Below the pieces are notes generated by a model that saw only the letters and a program-made list of their open reading frames with translations, did no database searches and was not told the DNA's origin. The position numbers were made by a program, and so were the translations under genes. Shown piece after piece: positions 6,481-15,487 of a stretch of 15,487 bases of DNA (its first letter is position 1; every line of letters starts with the position of its first letter). Source of the stretch: Larix sibirica (lineage: Eukaryota; Streptophyta; Pinopsida; Pinales; Pinaceae); the NCBI GenBank assembly GCA_004151065.3, contig NWUY0300004040.1:21304-36790 (forward strand), written 5' to 3'.

Positions 6481-9400
6481 TTATCCCATCTATTAGGATG
6501 GTTTAGTGAGTTGTAATATGTGTTGATGGCAGGCCTTAGTATGTATTCCAATCACAATGTTTAATCTTACCCTTACCAACCTTATTGGGTGGACTTGGCT
6601 CTCAAGTGCATTTTTTTGGCAAGTAGACTTGGTTATCTTACTATTGTATTTGATTAGGTTAAGAAACATGGGATGCATTGGTAAGGGAAAGTGGAATTCG
6701 AGTTCCAACTACTCAAATAGTGCAATAGTGTTGTATGATACCCAATTGAGGCCCCATGGGGTGGTCAATATGGATACTAGGTGATAATAGTCATACGGGA
6801 TCGACATTCTTAATACCATATTGGAATCACTCCAACCTTATCTTCTATGATCCCTTGGAGTGCACTAGAGTGCTCATAAATTATTAACCTGTTGAGGTCA
6901 ATGTTTAAATTCAACTACTTCAAACAATAGTTGTGAGACAAAAATTATTGTTTTGCTTGGATCTTGTGCTCTATAGGGTACTCTTTAATATTGTCTACTA
7001 TGTTCAAAAAATAAATTGTGAATCAGTAAGTGCGTGACAACTTCAAGTAAGGTTTCAACGAACCAAAATATATCATAATATAATAATGCTTGCCTAGGAA
7101 CCTACATTTATAATTAACTATTAACTTAACCATAATAAAAAACTATGGGTGAAGAAGAGGGTGGATGGTGACAAAAGATGTTGAAAGCACACACACATAT
7201 AGATATGAATGTGTATGTGTCAATGGTATTCTTGACCATTGTTCCTAATGTATCTATTAAACCTCGATGTGCATTTCTTTCTAGATAAAGCATAGCTTCC
7301 TATATAGGTAGGTTGCTTGTCAAGGTTGTCAAATTATTATAATTTTTTGCATTTTCATTCAGGGATATATTTCCCAAATGAGTTGATCAATCAGATATGT
7401 GGGTTATGGTCTCTTTTTTATCCAATTAGCTAAAGTCCACAATCTTATTATATTTTCTTAGGATTCTTGGGGTCCCACTTCCTTGTATCATGTTTCTTAT
7501 TGCGATGTCATTTCCTCTTCTTCTCTCTCTCCCCCTTGCTTGGTTGTTGGGATTGGTTTCAAAAACATTGTTAGTTATATCGGGTACTTTATGTGGAAAT
7601 TTTTTAATTCAAGATATTGTACCTCTTTGTATTTTACTTTTGCATTGAATCTTGATTTTCTTAACTTGAATTACTATATGATTTTACTTTCTTTGCCTAT
7701 TGTTTGAATCCATAGCATTTCTTCACACTTCTACCTTGCTCTCGACGGGCTTATCATGTCCTCTTTGAACAATCCTTTGCAAACTAACCATGTTCATGGC
7801 ACCAGTTACATTTGAATGGGAGATTCTCATAATTCGAGTTTTGATAATGGATCCACTTGTTGATTTGAAGCTCTTTGGCCTCTAACATGTCTTTCTCAAT
7901 ATCAATTTCCATACAAATGATCACACAGGATTAGATTATTACTCTTTGTTTCGCTCTATCTATGTATTTCTCCAATATATTTCCAATCACCTCTAGTGTT
8001 GAATCACCTAAAAATGAGAAGGAAGGTATGGAAGCCTAAATTAGAAGGACACAATGAATGGAATCTCTTCTTCTAAATTAAAATCTATAGTCCACTGGCA
8101 TATTTATAACTCACACTTCCCCATAAACCATGAACCTGGGTCCAACTTGAAAAATAAAATCCTTATGTTTTTTAGTTCAAAATGGAATGCATAAACTTCC
8201 ATGAGATTGTAATCAAATTTTGAAGGGGGTCTAATGTTTTTTAAACCAATGTTAATTGTTCATAAAGACAACCAAGCTTTAATAAATTAACCTATTGTCG
8301 TAGATTCAACATATATGGGTTTTGTTTTCTTTTGTGTTTTAGAAGGATCTTTAATTTTGGGACATTCTCTATTCTCTTAACAGACTTGGATGTTGTATTT
8401 TATTCCAATCTCTGGGCACTTTTGGTGGTTACATCTACCAATATCTTGAATATTGTTGAAGTTACACAAAATTTGATCTATGGTTAGAGGGGCCAGTGCG
8501 TGAGGAGTACCCTATTGAAGGAGGCTATTGACAGTGAGTGTGACACATTTCGAAACCCGGAGAGAAAATCATATTAGAAACCATGCATAAAGGCATAGTT
8601 ATTACCGAGACATAATTTGCACATGTTTAATTATTCTTCCATCACTTTCAACCAATATTTGGAAAACATTAAAATTGCTAATATATCCCAACTCTGTTTT
8701 ATGATATTTAGATACAGTGAGATGCACATGAACTATAAAAAATGCAAAATAGTGAGAAACTTTGTGTATTGAATACAAAGTCCATAATTGAAGAGTTGGG
8801 GAGTAGAGAATGGAACCAAGAGTCTACATGCACATATTTTCATAATTGTACTTCCAAACTGGATATTACTCTCTTTTATACAACATTGTCTCCATAATAA
8901 ATGTTGATGTTCTTTTCATGTGGGTCTTTCTTGGAGGTTATGGTTACACTAAGTTCCTTAAAGTGAGGTTATGCTCGCGAGGTGCTTGGAGCAATGGATC
9001 ATATTATCCTTATTTAAAGAACTAATAATTATTATTATAATTTTCTTTTAAAATTTTGGCACAAGGGAGTTTTAAGAGCTTCAAATTATCTTCTAAAAAG
9101 GGTCTTTGTGCTCAAACAATTCCTTTTGAGATTTAAACTGGAATAATCCCTAAGTGTTAGTTGTATAAGTATGAAATGTCTCTTTGTCCAAATGCTTCAA
9201 ACAAAAGGCATTGATAATTTTCGTGAGCCCCTTTAGTAGGCACCACCGAAATAATAATGTTAAGAGTATGTTAATTACTTGGAGAGTGTACTCAACTAAA
9301 CTCCAAAATGAGCAATGTGCTCATATGGGTCAAATTTAGGCAAACTTGTTTTAGGGAAAAATGCTAAAATCACTTACAATTTTTCCTTTAGCTAAGATGT

Positions 9401-10058
9401 TGTGCTATAAGGGGCTTGTCTATGTCATCAAAATCACTCATGGCTTGCACTTGGCCTCATCTACAACTGCTTGGGGGGTTTTGATCCGAAGCCTTTGCTT
9501 TGATTCAAACATGATCACCTTACTACTTGTTGCTAGACCACACTCCCATGGGAAAAGTTGGTTAAAATTTCCAAGACTCAAAGAGTTTGACTAGTCTTTG
9601 ACAAGTTTTGAGCTACTTAATTGTTAAGGCTTAATTGATTGTAATTGAGTATGATCATCTTATTTGTTACATTTTCATACATTTTAAGTCTTTTTATGCT
9701 TTACATGAGTCCTAGGCATACAGTTACTGGAACTTGAGAAGATGAGGAAAAATGAATAGTTTGATTTGGATTCTCTTGACTCGTAGTTCTTTGGTATATT
9801 CTTTAAGTCAATGAAATATTCTCGAGTCCAAGTTATTGTGCAAAGAGACACATTCTTCAACCTAGGCCAGGGGGATCCATCAATCCTTCATATTTGTGTT
9901 ATTTACCCTTGTATGTAACAATCACATCATTATATCCTTTGGGAACATTATTTTGAAAATAACATACCTTAACATTGAGACAGCTAATTTGAAACACTTT
10001 ACATGAACACTAGAATAGATCCTTGTAAACCCTAAATTCGTTATGTGTTGATTAATTT
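6481..10058. other. AT-rich spacer without recognised genes
   Basis: Only short open frames occur (74-77 codons at most, for example 7483-7707 and 9361-9594), none with a recognisable motif or a plausible start context. The texture (long AT-rich text, scattered purine runs, no terminal repeats that I could pair) suits old, eroded transposon sequence. I see no tRNA, rRNA, splice-linked gene or paired LTR in it. Confidence 0.4.
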
Positions 10059-10086
10059 AAAAAAAAAACACACACACACACACACA
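10059..10086. repeat. Poly(A) plus (CA)9 microsatellite
   Basis: Ten A bases (10059-10068) are followed by nine CA units (10069-10086), then AATAACAACAAC. An A-run passing into a simple repeat can be the tail of an old retroinsert, but I found no matching target-site duplication upstream. Confidence 0.9.
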
Positions 10087-11251
10087 ATAACAACAACTTG
10101 AGGTGGCAATGCCTAAATTTTGTATACCTCTGAGTGCGTAACATTCTGAAGATGAAGATGGATATGTATTAATACTCACTATCTGTGTTTCCAAGTCAAC
10201 TCTAGTCTTAGCTATATGAATTTATGAGCAACATTAAGTGATCCTTCTCTTAGGTTTTGTTTTGTAACTTTTAAGTAAAAATTCATAAATTATAATTTAT
10301 CCAATTCTATGAGAGTTAGATCTAATTGTTATACAAAACCAGAACTATGTCGTAAAGTGTTTACCTCTTATGAACCATATTTTTTAATTTGATGTTTAAA
10401 TCACACAAGGTCATCCAAATCCATTTAACAGCCATGTATGTGCTTTAGGTCATCCATATCTTTTATCAGTGGCTCGGCTCACTTGCCAACCTTTAATGCA
10501 CTGCTTTTGGGTTTAGCCTCAATCAATGCAAGCCTTCAATTACATCTACAGACACTCACTTACCTTGCCAACTTCATCCCGTCTTATCCATTAACAATCA
10601 TAATGTGGTTCTTTGAATTCGTTTCCCATATGACTTTTTCCATTCGTTATATCTATTTTTTCCTCTCTTTTTTTCAATTAAACAACCCTTTCAAGTTGTT
10701 TCTATTTAGATTCATCCTGAAACTGTTATCAACCCTGAAAATTTTACCATATTAGCGCTATGATTATTCCCTATACCAAGTATGTAGTACCCTAAAATTT
10801 CACCATATTCACATCATGGATCGATAGAGAGACCTGTAAGCATATTAATGGAATGCATAGATGTCAAGATATACTCTGGGTAGATGCTACAAAAGTAAGG
10901 TTCCATTTGTATCATTTTTTGTTACAGTTAATATGTTGTTTATTATTATAATACAACAAAGCATATAATTATTATTTTTAATACAATCATATGTAAACGA
11001 AATGCACTTATATAGAATGTATGTGATTGAGCATTGTTAGTGTTTACATGTGTGCAAATTGCGGTTGTGTTAGACCTAAATATGCCTAAGTAGCACCTTG
11101 ATCGTATCTAGAGTAGAACTCATAAAAATTGGTATATCTTCTCTTTTTCCTTTCGTTCATATTTGAAATATGATACTTTGAATTTTCTTTATCCACTTTC
11201 TTTGACTCGGCATTATCCACTAGGGTTATACTTCAAAATAAACTTATAAAA
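10087..11251. other. Spacer; nothing recognised
   Basis: One 105-codon plus-strand ORF (10438-10755) is rich in Phe, Leu and Ser and has no motif I know. It reads like chance translation of a T-rich strand. The rest is AT-rich with no repeats or RNA genes that I can support. Confidence 0.35.
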
Positions 11252-11544
11252 TCAGTCAAATTTATCCTTGTCCACATATACATCTAGGAGATCAACATTG
11301 AGGTCATACCTTGCGAAGCCAAACTCTCGACAACTCCCTCTAAGGTTGGATATTTTCCATCCCAAAGGATAATCATCTCGAAACAATAATGCAACTAGGC
11401 GCCCTCGTCATTAGTATTTAACTCGCGAGACCCCTTAAGTGATATCCAAACCTCGTTATTAATTCCAATATTATCTAAGTGATGAAGAGTTTCTCGATCA
11501 CCAATATTTAAATTCCCATCAAGGGACGTAGCTTCCTTGTGGAG
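11252..11544 (-). pseudogene. Unrecognised coding-like relic split by a frameshift
   Basis: Two abutting open frames on the minus strand read like one protein broken once. The first (11395-11544, 49 codons plus TAG) contains NIGDRETLHHLDNIGINNEV and then WISLKGSRELN. The second (11252-11407, 51 codons plus TGA) contains LVALLFRDDYPLGWKISNL and then CREFGFARYDLNVDLLDVYV. The composition is balanced and protein-like (charged, aromatic and Gly/Pro residues mixed), unlike the Phe/Leu-rich frames elsewhere in the spacer, and this stretch is less AT-rich than its surroundings. I do not recognise the family. It could be a host pseudogene exon or part of a transposon protein. Chance is not excluded. 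Confidence 0.3.
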
Positions 11545-12411
11545 CTAAAGAGAACCAAAGGCCCTCTATTGTCATTAAACATTTCTAATCATGTCACTGT
11601 TATAATTTGACTACCCATAGGCATGATCATCATGCCTTATCCTTATCTAATCTTGCTCAAGTATAGGTGCCCATTGTGCAAATGCCATGTTTTGTTTGGA
11701 TATTGTTTGTATTTCTATAGGCTATAAATGTTTGATAAATGATCCTATGTCAACTTTTACCTATGTATACATGGACCTATGGAACCATTGGACTTCTAGT
11801 TCTCTAGTTTCCAAATTATTGTTGAACCAACAGCCTTTACAAAATTTTGAACTAGGCATTTGATGATATTTCAATTGCACTCAACCTACCATGGTACTAC
11901 AAAATTTCAAGCTATGCTTCTACATAATGAAATTTCAGAAATAACCAAGATGGTACTCAATCAATAAGCTTATTTTTACATAACCCTACATATTATATTT
12001 CTAATAGCCATTGCACCATAAAATATTGGTAGTCATTAAGCAGTGAAGCCACCCTAGAATCTCACATAATGCATAATCCATTGCCTTACGTCTGGACATT
12101 AACCAAAACAGGGACAACTATGGCAACAAATAGAAACAAGCTAGTATTTTAATTATCATGCCTCTAAAAAGTAATGGTGGAACATCCAATTCCAAAATTT
12201 TGAATAGAAGGGTTGCAATTCGATGTCTTGTTGAATCTATGCCAATGAATATGGATTCCATCCAAGCTTGATTAGGTCCACATAGTTTTTGGTGCTCGAG
12301 CAATGGTTGGAAGATTAATAAGGAACATAATCAGACTTTAAAGCCAAGGCACCATTGATTATTCCTAATTGATCTCTTTGGAATTTAAGATTGGGACTTT
12401 CTTGCTCTCCC
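11545..12411. other. Spacer left of the SINE
   Basis: No coding motif, RNA gene or repeat is recognised. A 61-codon minus-strand frame at 12118-12303 has no features of a real gene. Confidence 0.35.
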
Positions 12412-12426
12412 ACTCCATTAATAATT
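12412..12426. repeat. SINE target-site duplication, left copy
   Basis: ACTCCATTAATAATT, identical over 15 bases to 12651-12665 and adjacent to the A-tail side of the minus-strand SINE. Confidence 0.9.
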
Positions 12427-12650
12427 CATTTTTTTCAATGGAACGCATCACAGGAAACCCTTAGGCACTTCCCCTCATTTCGAGGATGGTACCCAAGGTA
12501 AACCATCGGATTGTAGTGATTATGCAACCTAACCCGGCGAGGACATCGCGTGAGGCCCTTTACATGCATAGCTACCCGAAGATTTGACTCGGATACCTTC
12601 TGCTTGCTTTTCACAACACTCAACTACTTGAGCTAACCCATCGGGCTATA
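12427..12650 (-). mobile_element. tRNA-derived SINE
   Basis: On the minus strand the element begins TATAGCCCGATGGG. It carries a tRNA-like A box, TAGCTCAAGTAGTTGAG (12619-12635), close to the tRNA form TAGCTCAGTNGTTGAG with one extra A. A B-box-like GAGTCAAATCT (12580-12590) lies 28 bases further on and differs from GGTTCRANTCY at two positions. These are the internal RNA polymerase III promoter. A body of about 140 bases follows, ending in a short A7 tail (12430-12436). Perfect 15 bp target-site duplications flank it. The length of about 224 bp is typical of plant SINEs. I do not recognise the family. SINEs encode no protein and depend on a LINE for mobility. Confidence 0.85.
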
Positions 12651-12665
12651 ACTCCATTAATAATT
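12651..12665. repeat. SINE target-site duplication, right copy
   Basis: ACTCCATTAATAATT, matching 12412-12426 and directly abutting the tRNA-like head of the SINE. Confidence 0.9.
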
Positions 12666-12713
12666 TCTACTGGCTACATGATTTTAATACCTTGGCTCTT
12701 TAGGCAATAAATT

Positions 12714-12727
12714 TAATACCTTACTAT
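12714..12727. repeat. Retroinsert target-site duplication, left copy
   Basis: TAATACCTTACTAT, identical over 14 bases to 14175-14188, the copy that follows the poly(A) tail. Confidence 0.85.
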
Positions 12728-13431
12728 TCCTGGATGCAAGTGATCCTCATAATCTCTCAACGTGTGAGGAGACGACCGCAGAGTTCACCACCTCCCACCA
12801 CGTGGAGAACCCTCGACTTGCTCATCGTGCACATTAATTTGACTCCGGTAACAATTCCTGAGGTCTTAATGAGACCGGTCCTTCGAGCTCTTAGCAGAGC
12901 TATTCATAGTACCATGGTAATTATGCCTTTTCCCAACGATTTTATGGCCTTCTGGGATGTTGATCTAATGCTTTTAGACGGGGACTGTTTCCGAATTCTG
13001 GTGCTATGAAGTTGGATTCATGGCAGGGTTTACTCTTTGTACTTTGGTGGCCGCCTTCTTCTTGCATGGCACAGGTTCCTTAACTATGGTATTAGGCTCC
13101 TTGTTGGTTTTCTCACATGTTGGGTTAGTTTTGCTCCTCTTTAGTTCCAGTTCGCAGATAACAGAGATTCCACGCTCCATTCTTTGGTTGAAATTATGTC
13201 CAAGCGGCTCCGTGCCACACCTCATCATGGTATAAAAGGTCATGGAAGCTCCGGTGGTGGGGACACAGAGGCTCCACAGACAATGGTTATGATAGCTCCA
13301 TTCCTAGTCATTTGAGAACTATGCTGGACGATTGGGAAGAGGAAATGGTGGTGTAGCAGCTGATCAATCAGAGAACACTAGTTAGACGCAGATACTACTA
13401 GTTAGTAAAGAAAACGCTATCTTAATTCCTC

Positions 13432-13854
13432 ATGCAATCACAAGAATTCTCTCAGGATAACAATCCTCATCCCTCCCTTTCCCCTACTCCAAATCTTCAC
13501 TCCTCCTCCTCCCCGGCTCCTTCTCGAGTTTCCAATCCAATGGAGCACCAAGGCAATATGTTAGGCAAGGAACCTTCACTGGTTGGTGACAAAACCAACA
13601 TCGCTTCCACGAGTGGGCACAAAAGGAATCATGTGGAGAGCAAGAGCCCTGTGAATCTCACCTCATTTAGGAAGACGAAGGGACTGCTTGCAAAATTTGC
13701 TCCTAACAGCCTTTCCAAATCAGAGGACTACCGATGCCCAATTCTGGAGGAGAAGCCTGAAGATGCAGATACAATCTGCAACCCCAAGTCATTCTGTGGT
13801 TTTTCTTTTCTTTCACATTTTGTTGTTGTTAGCAACATGAGGTTAGTTACTTAG
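13432..13854 (+). CDS. Hypothetical Ser/Pro-rich ORF inside the retroinsert
   Basis: This 140-codon frame starts at the ATG at 13432. Residues 1-40 are Ser/Pro/Asn-rich and look disordered (NPHPSLSPTPNLHSSSSPAP). Residues 60-115 are basic then acidic (ASTSGHKRNHVESKSPVN, then ILEEKPEDADTICN), and the last 25 turn hydrophobic and probably represent run-on into noncoding sequence. No catalytic or binding motif is recognised. A low-complexity tail of this kind could be the end of a LINE ORF1 or of a host protein in a retrocopy. A host-gene origin and chance are both still open. Upstream frames in the insert are broken, so this is probably the remaining part of a longer reading frame rather than a working gene. 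Confidence 0.25.
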   Translation: MQSQEFSQDNNPHPSLSPTPNLHSSSSPAPSRVSNPMEHQGNMLGKEPSLVGDKTNIASTSGHKRNHVESKSPVNLTSFRKTKGLLAKFAPNSLSKSEDYRCPILEEKPEDADTICNPKSFCGFSFLSHFVVVSNMRLVT

Positions 13855-14162
13855 ACCTCTGTTTATGGGATTGTTAGTTGTTTTTCTTATGGTTCAAATG
13901 TTTTCGGTAGCAGCCGCTTGCGGCCTCATATTTTTGTTATGTTCTCAAACATTGACCTCTTTAGCAGGTTCTTTGCACTCCCATGCATGGGCAATCCTCT
14001 CTTGCAAGCCTGTTTTGTTATCTCATGCATGGGCAGTTTGTTAACGGTTACTAGTTTGATGTTTTGGTTATGTGAGAAGCCACAGTGGGCTCTCAAACAT
14101 CGTGACTCTCTTGTGCTTGTACTATTTTTTGTATTTTTATATAATTTTTCCATGGAGCTTAC

Positions 14163-14172
14163 AAAAAAAAAA
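14163..14172 (+). other. Poly(A) tail of the retroinsert
   Basis: Ten consecutive A bases directly before TC and the right target-site duplication. No AATAAA signal is seen close upstream. Confidence 0.85.
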
Positions 14173-14174
14173 TC

Positions 14175-14188
14175 TAATACCTTACTAT
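14175..14188. repeat. Retroinsert target-site duplication, right copy
   Basis: TAATACCTTACTAT, matching 12714-12727. The bases after the two copies differ (TCC versus AAG), so the match ends at the duplication. Confidence 0.85.
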
Positions 14189-15259
14189 AAGCTATGCATG
14201 TCATCAATGACTACATTTTCGTGGTCCTTTACATTGGGCTACACCTAACACTTTTTCTTTCTCATTTTTTTGCACTTAGTGTGAAAATTATCTTAAGTTC
14301 TTATGCTTTGCATCCAACTTATTTGATAATTTGTTTTATATGTGTTTTCATGTCAACTTCTTGGCTAAGGTATTATCCTACTGCTTTAGCCAATACTTTT
14401 ATTGCTTGCTAAATAAATTCCAATCACACATGCTTGCGATTCCATTGTGATTTGTCGGTCCTTTATGACTAGATAGTTTGCATGCTTTAGTCTTCTTTCT
14501 TTCATTCCCGCTTTCTTTACATAGTTATTCTTTCTAATTTATACTCACCTTCTTAACACTTTTCCTTTGCAAGTATATCACTCTGCTACGGTGCTTAAAA
14601 ATAGACCACAAACAATTAACTATCTTGCAACATTGAAGTTCCATTTTATTCTTTGAATGAGCTTCTTCTTTGCAACTATACTAATGATGTTTGGATTGCA
14701 TACAACTTGTCGTTGAGCTTATTCAAGCAAAGCACCTTTATACCTCTTTGACAAGGGAAAATGTACATACGATTTTGCTAAGGGTAATTATTTTATTTTA
14801 TTTTTTAGTTTTGAAATCTCAATGTATATGTCAAACTTAGATCCTAAAACCCAACTTTGTATTATTGTGGTGATGCTTTGTTTCAATTACAAGACAATGT
14901 TATAATGGATGACTTGTTTACGTATATGTTATGATGGTGGTTATATCCGAATGTCCATGGCTCCACCTATTTCTTCGCCAATCAACTTTAGCGAACCACT
15001 TGTAGGGTTTAATAAAATTCAAGAGCCCTTTTTTATTCATCATGCCTTACATTTCATTATGCCCCTCTCCACTTTGCCCAACATGGACACATTCAAACTC
15101 AATTAGGGGAGTCACCCAAAAGTTTGCAAATTAAAAATGAATATGGAATTCACAATAAAGCTTTGCAAATGTGTAAAAATAACAAATAGTTAAACTCTTA
15201 TTTGAGTCTCAATTGAGATTCAATTCCTAACTCTTAATATAAATCCCCTTTATTTGGTT
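14189..15259. other. AT-rich spacer; nothing recognised
   Basis: Only short frames of 65-72 codons occur, without motifs. I see no transposon ends, RNA genes or splice-linked exons here. Confidence 0.35.
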
Positions 15260-15307
15260 GTTTTTTGTTTTGTTTTATTATTTGTTTTTTGTTTTGTTTT
15301 ATTATTT
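15260..15307. repeat. Perfect 24 bp tandem duplication
   Basis: Two identical 24-base units (15260-15283 and 15284-15307), each beginning GTTTTTTGTTTTGTTTTATT. Perfect identity in otherwise eroded DNA suggests a recent slippage or duplication event. Confidence 0.95.
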
Positions 15308-15462
15308 GTTCCATCATTTTTGTATTTTCATCCAATCCCATAATAACTCATAATATGTTTTGAACCAAAGGGGGCATATGTGGGGTTAAATGTATATGTG
15401 ATGAAGCAAATATATATGTAACAAATTTGGCCTAATGAAGGTTCCACATGTGTAATGAGTGA

Positions 15463-15487
15463 ATATATATATATATATAGAGAGAGA
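15463..15487. repeat. (AT)n(AG)n compound microsatellite
   Basis: Eight AT units (15463-15478) pass directly into AG units that continue to the window edge, so its full length is unknown. Confidence 0.95.

Larger units (their letters stand above)
12728..14174 (+). mobile_element. Poly(A)-tailed non-LTR retroinsert (LINE-like or processed retrocopy)
   Basis: The segment of about 1.45 kb is bounded by a perfect 14 bp direct repeat and ends in A10 (14163-14172) followed by TC, the signature of LINE-type target-primed reverse transcription. The interior is visibly richer in G and C than its surroundings. Its last 300 bases are T-rich and noncoding, like a 3' untranslated region, with the 10-mer TGCATGGGCA occurring twice (13983-13992 and 14026-14035). 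No reverse transcriptase or endonuclease motif is seen, so this is not simply the 3' end of a standard LINE ORF2. A non-autonomous or internally deleted LINE, or a retrocopied host transcript, are the alternatives. The insertion boundaries are firm; the identity is not. Confidence 0.75.

Noticed and set aside
6733-6750. TATGATACCC followed by AATTGAGG resembling a second minus-strand primer-binding site
   Set aside because: The match to the tRNA-iMet complement is short and no LTR end, TG/CA terminus or gag sequence accompanies it.
7186-7220. CA-rich and GT-rich runs forming a hairpin (ACACACATAT ... ATGTGTATGTGT)
   Set aside because: The pairing is short and imperfect between simple-repeat sequences, as expected by chance.
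9700-9960. A solo gypsy-type LTR end (AATGAAATATTCTCGAG-like text followed by a purine run)
   Set aside because: No paired TG/CA boundaries or flanking duplication could be identified, so the resemblance is only of texture.
10027-10036. AACCCTAAA as telomere-type sequence
   Set aside because: Only a single unit is present, with no array; at most it is a common promoter-like telo box, and no gene follows.
10059-10086. Poly(A)-(CA)n as the tail of another SINE or LINE
   Set aside because: I could not find a matching direct repeat upstream or any Pol III box at a sensible distance.
12435-12623. 62-codon minus-strand frame as a small gene
   Set aside because: It lies wholly inside the tRNA-derived SINE, which does not encode protein.
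13004-13243. 79-codon minus-strand Lys/Thr-rich frame
   Set aside because: It is antisense to the poly(A)-tailed retroinsert, overlaps a similar-length plus-strand frame (13020-13235), and has no motif.
1-15487. A new multi-gene system (defence island, gene cluster, CRISPR)
   Set aside because: There are no intact genes, no operon-like spacing and no spaced palindromic repeats; everything recognisable is retroelement sequence.

Overview
The window looks like nuclear DNA from a seed plant. It is AT-rich, contains no convincing intact host gene, and is built from decayed retroelements separated by unrecognised spacer. The recognisable pieces are a Ty1/copia LTR retrotransposon with plant-type motifs and a tRNA-iMet primer site, a tRNA-derived SINE, and a poly(A)-tailed retrosequence, the last two with clear target-site duplications. 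Long gene-free, repeat-derived spacer suits a large plant genome (a gymnosperm is possible), but the species cannot be fixed from the sequence. Two N bases at 2054-2055 indicate draft assembly.

Layout. Positions 1-4849 hold one Ty1/copia element on the minus strand, cut off by the left edge of the window. Reading the minus strand from high to low coordinates: an LTR at 3399-4849 (TGTTG...CAACA, minus-strand TATA box, two internal tandem arrays of 59 bp and 186 bp units); a primer-binding site at 3385-3396; a Gag start at 3358-2999; a Gag coiled-coil part with a 165/170 bp segment present three times at about 2210-2715; two damaged zinc knuckles at 2053-1790; protease at 1788-1270; integrase zinc finger and DD35E core at 1257-625; the integrase C-terminal part to about 208; and the first residues of reverse transcriptase at the edge. 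Single-base stops, frameshifts and a large gag deletion make it non-functional. Just outside the LTR (4850-4901) lie two polypurine-tract-like motifs, as expected upstream of a 3' LTR. This LTR may therefore once have been shared by two tandem elements.

From about 4900 to 12400 almost nothing is recognisable. There are weak exon-like pieces near 5006-5288, one long unrecognised ORF at 5778-6164, a (CA)n tract near 10069, and a frameshifted unrecognised coding-like stretch at 11252-11544.

Positions 12412-12665 hold a minus-strand SINE with a perfect 15 bp target-site duplication. Only 48 bp further right, 12714-14188 holds a plus-strand insertion of about 1.45 kb, with a 10-A tail and a perfect 14 bp target-site duplication, and with contents I do not recognise. 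The right end is AT-rich spacer with a perfect 24 bp tandem duplication and an (AT)n(AG)n microsatellite.

No defence system, CRISPR array, operon or other new multi-gene system is visible. The points of interest are the repeat architecture of the copia element, its PPT-LTR-PBS arrangement, and the paired non-LTR insertions.
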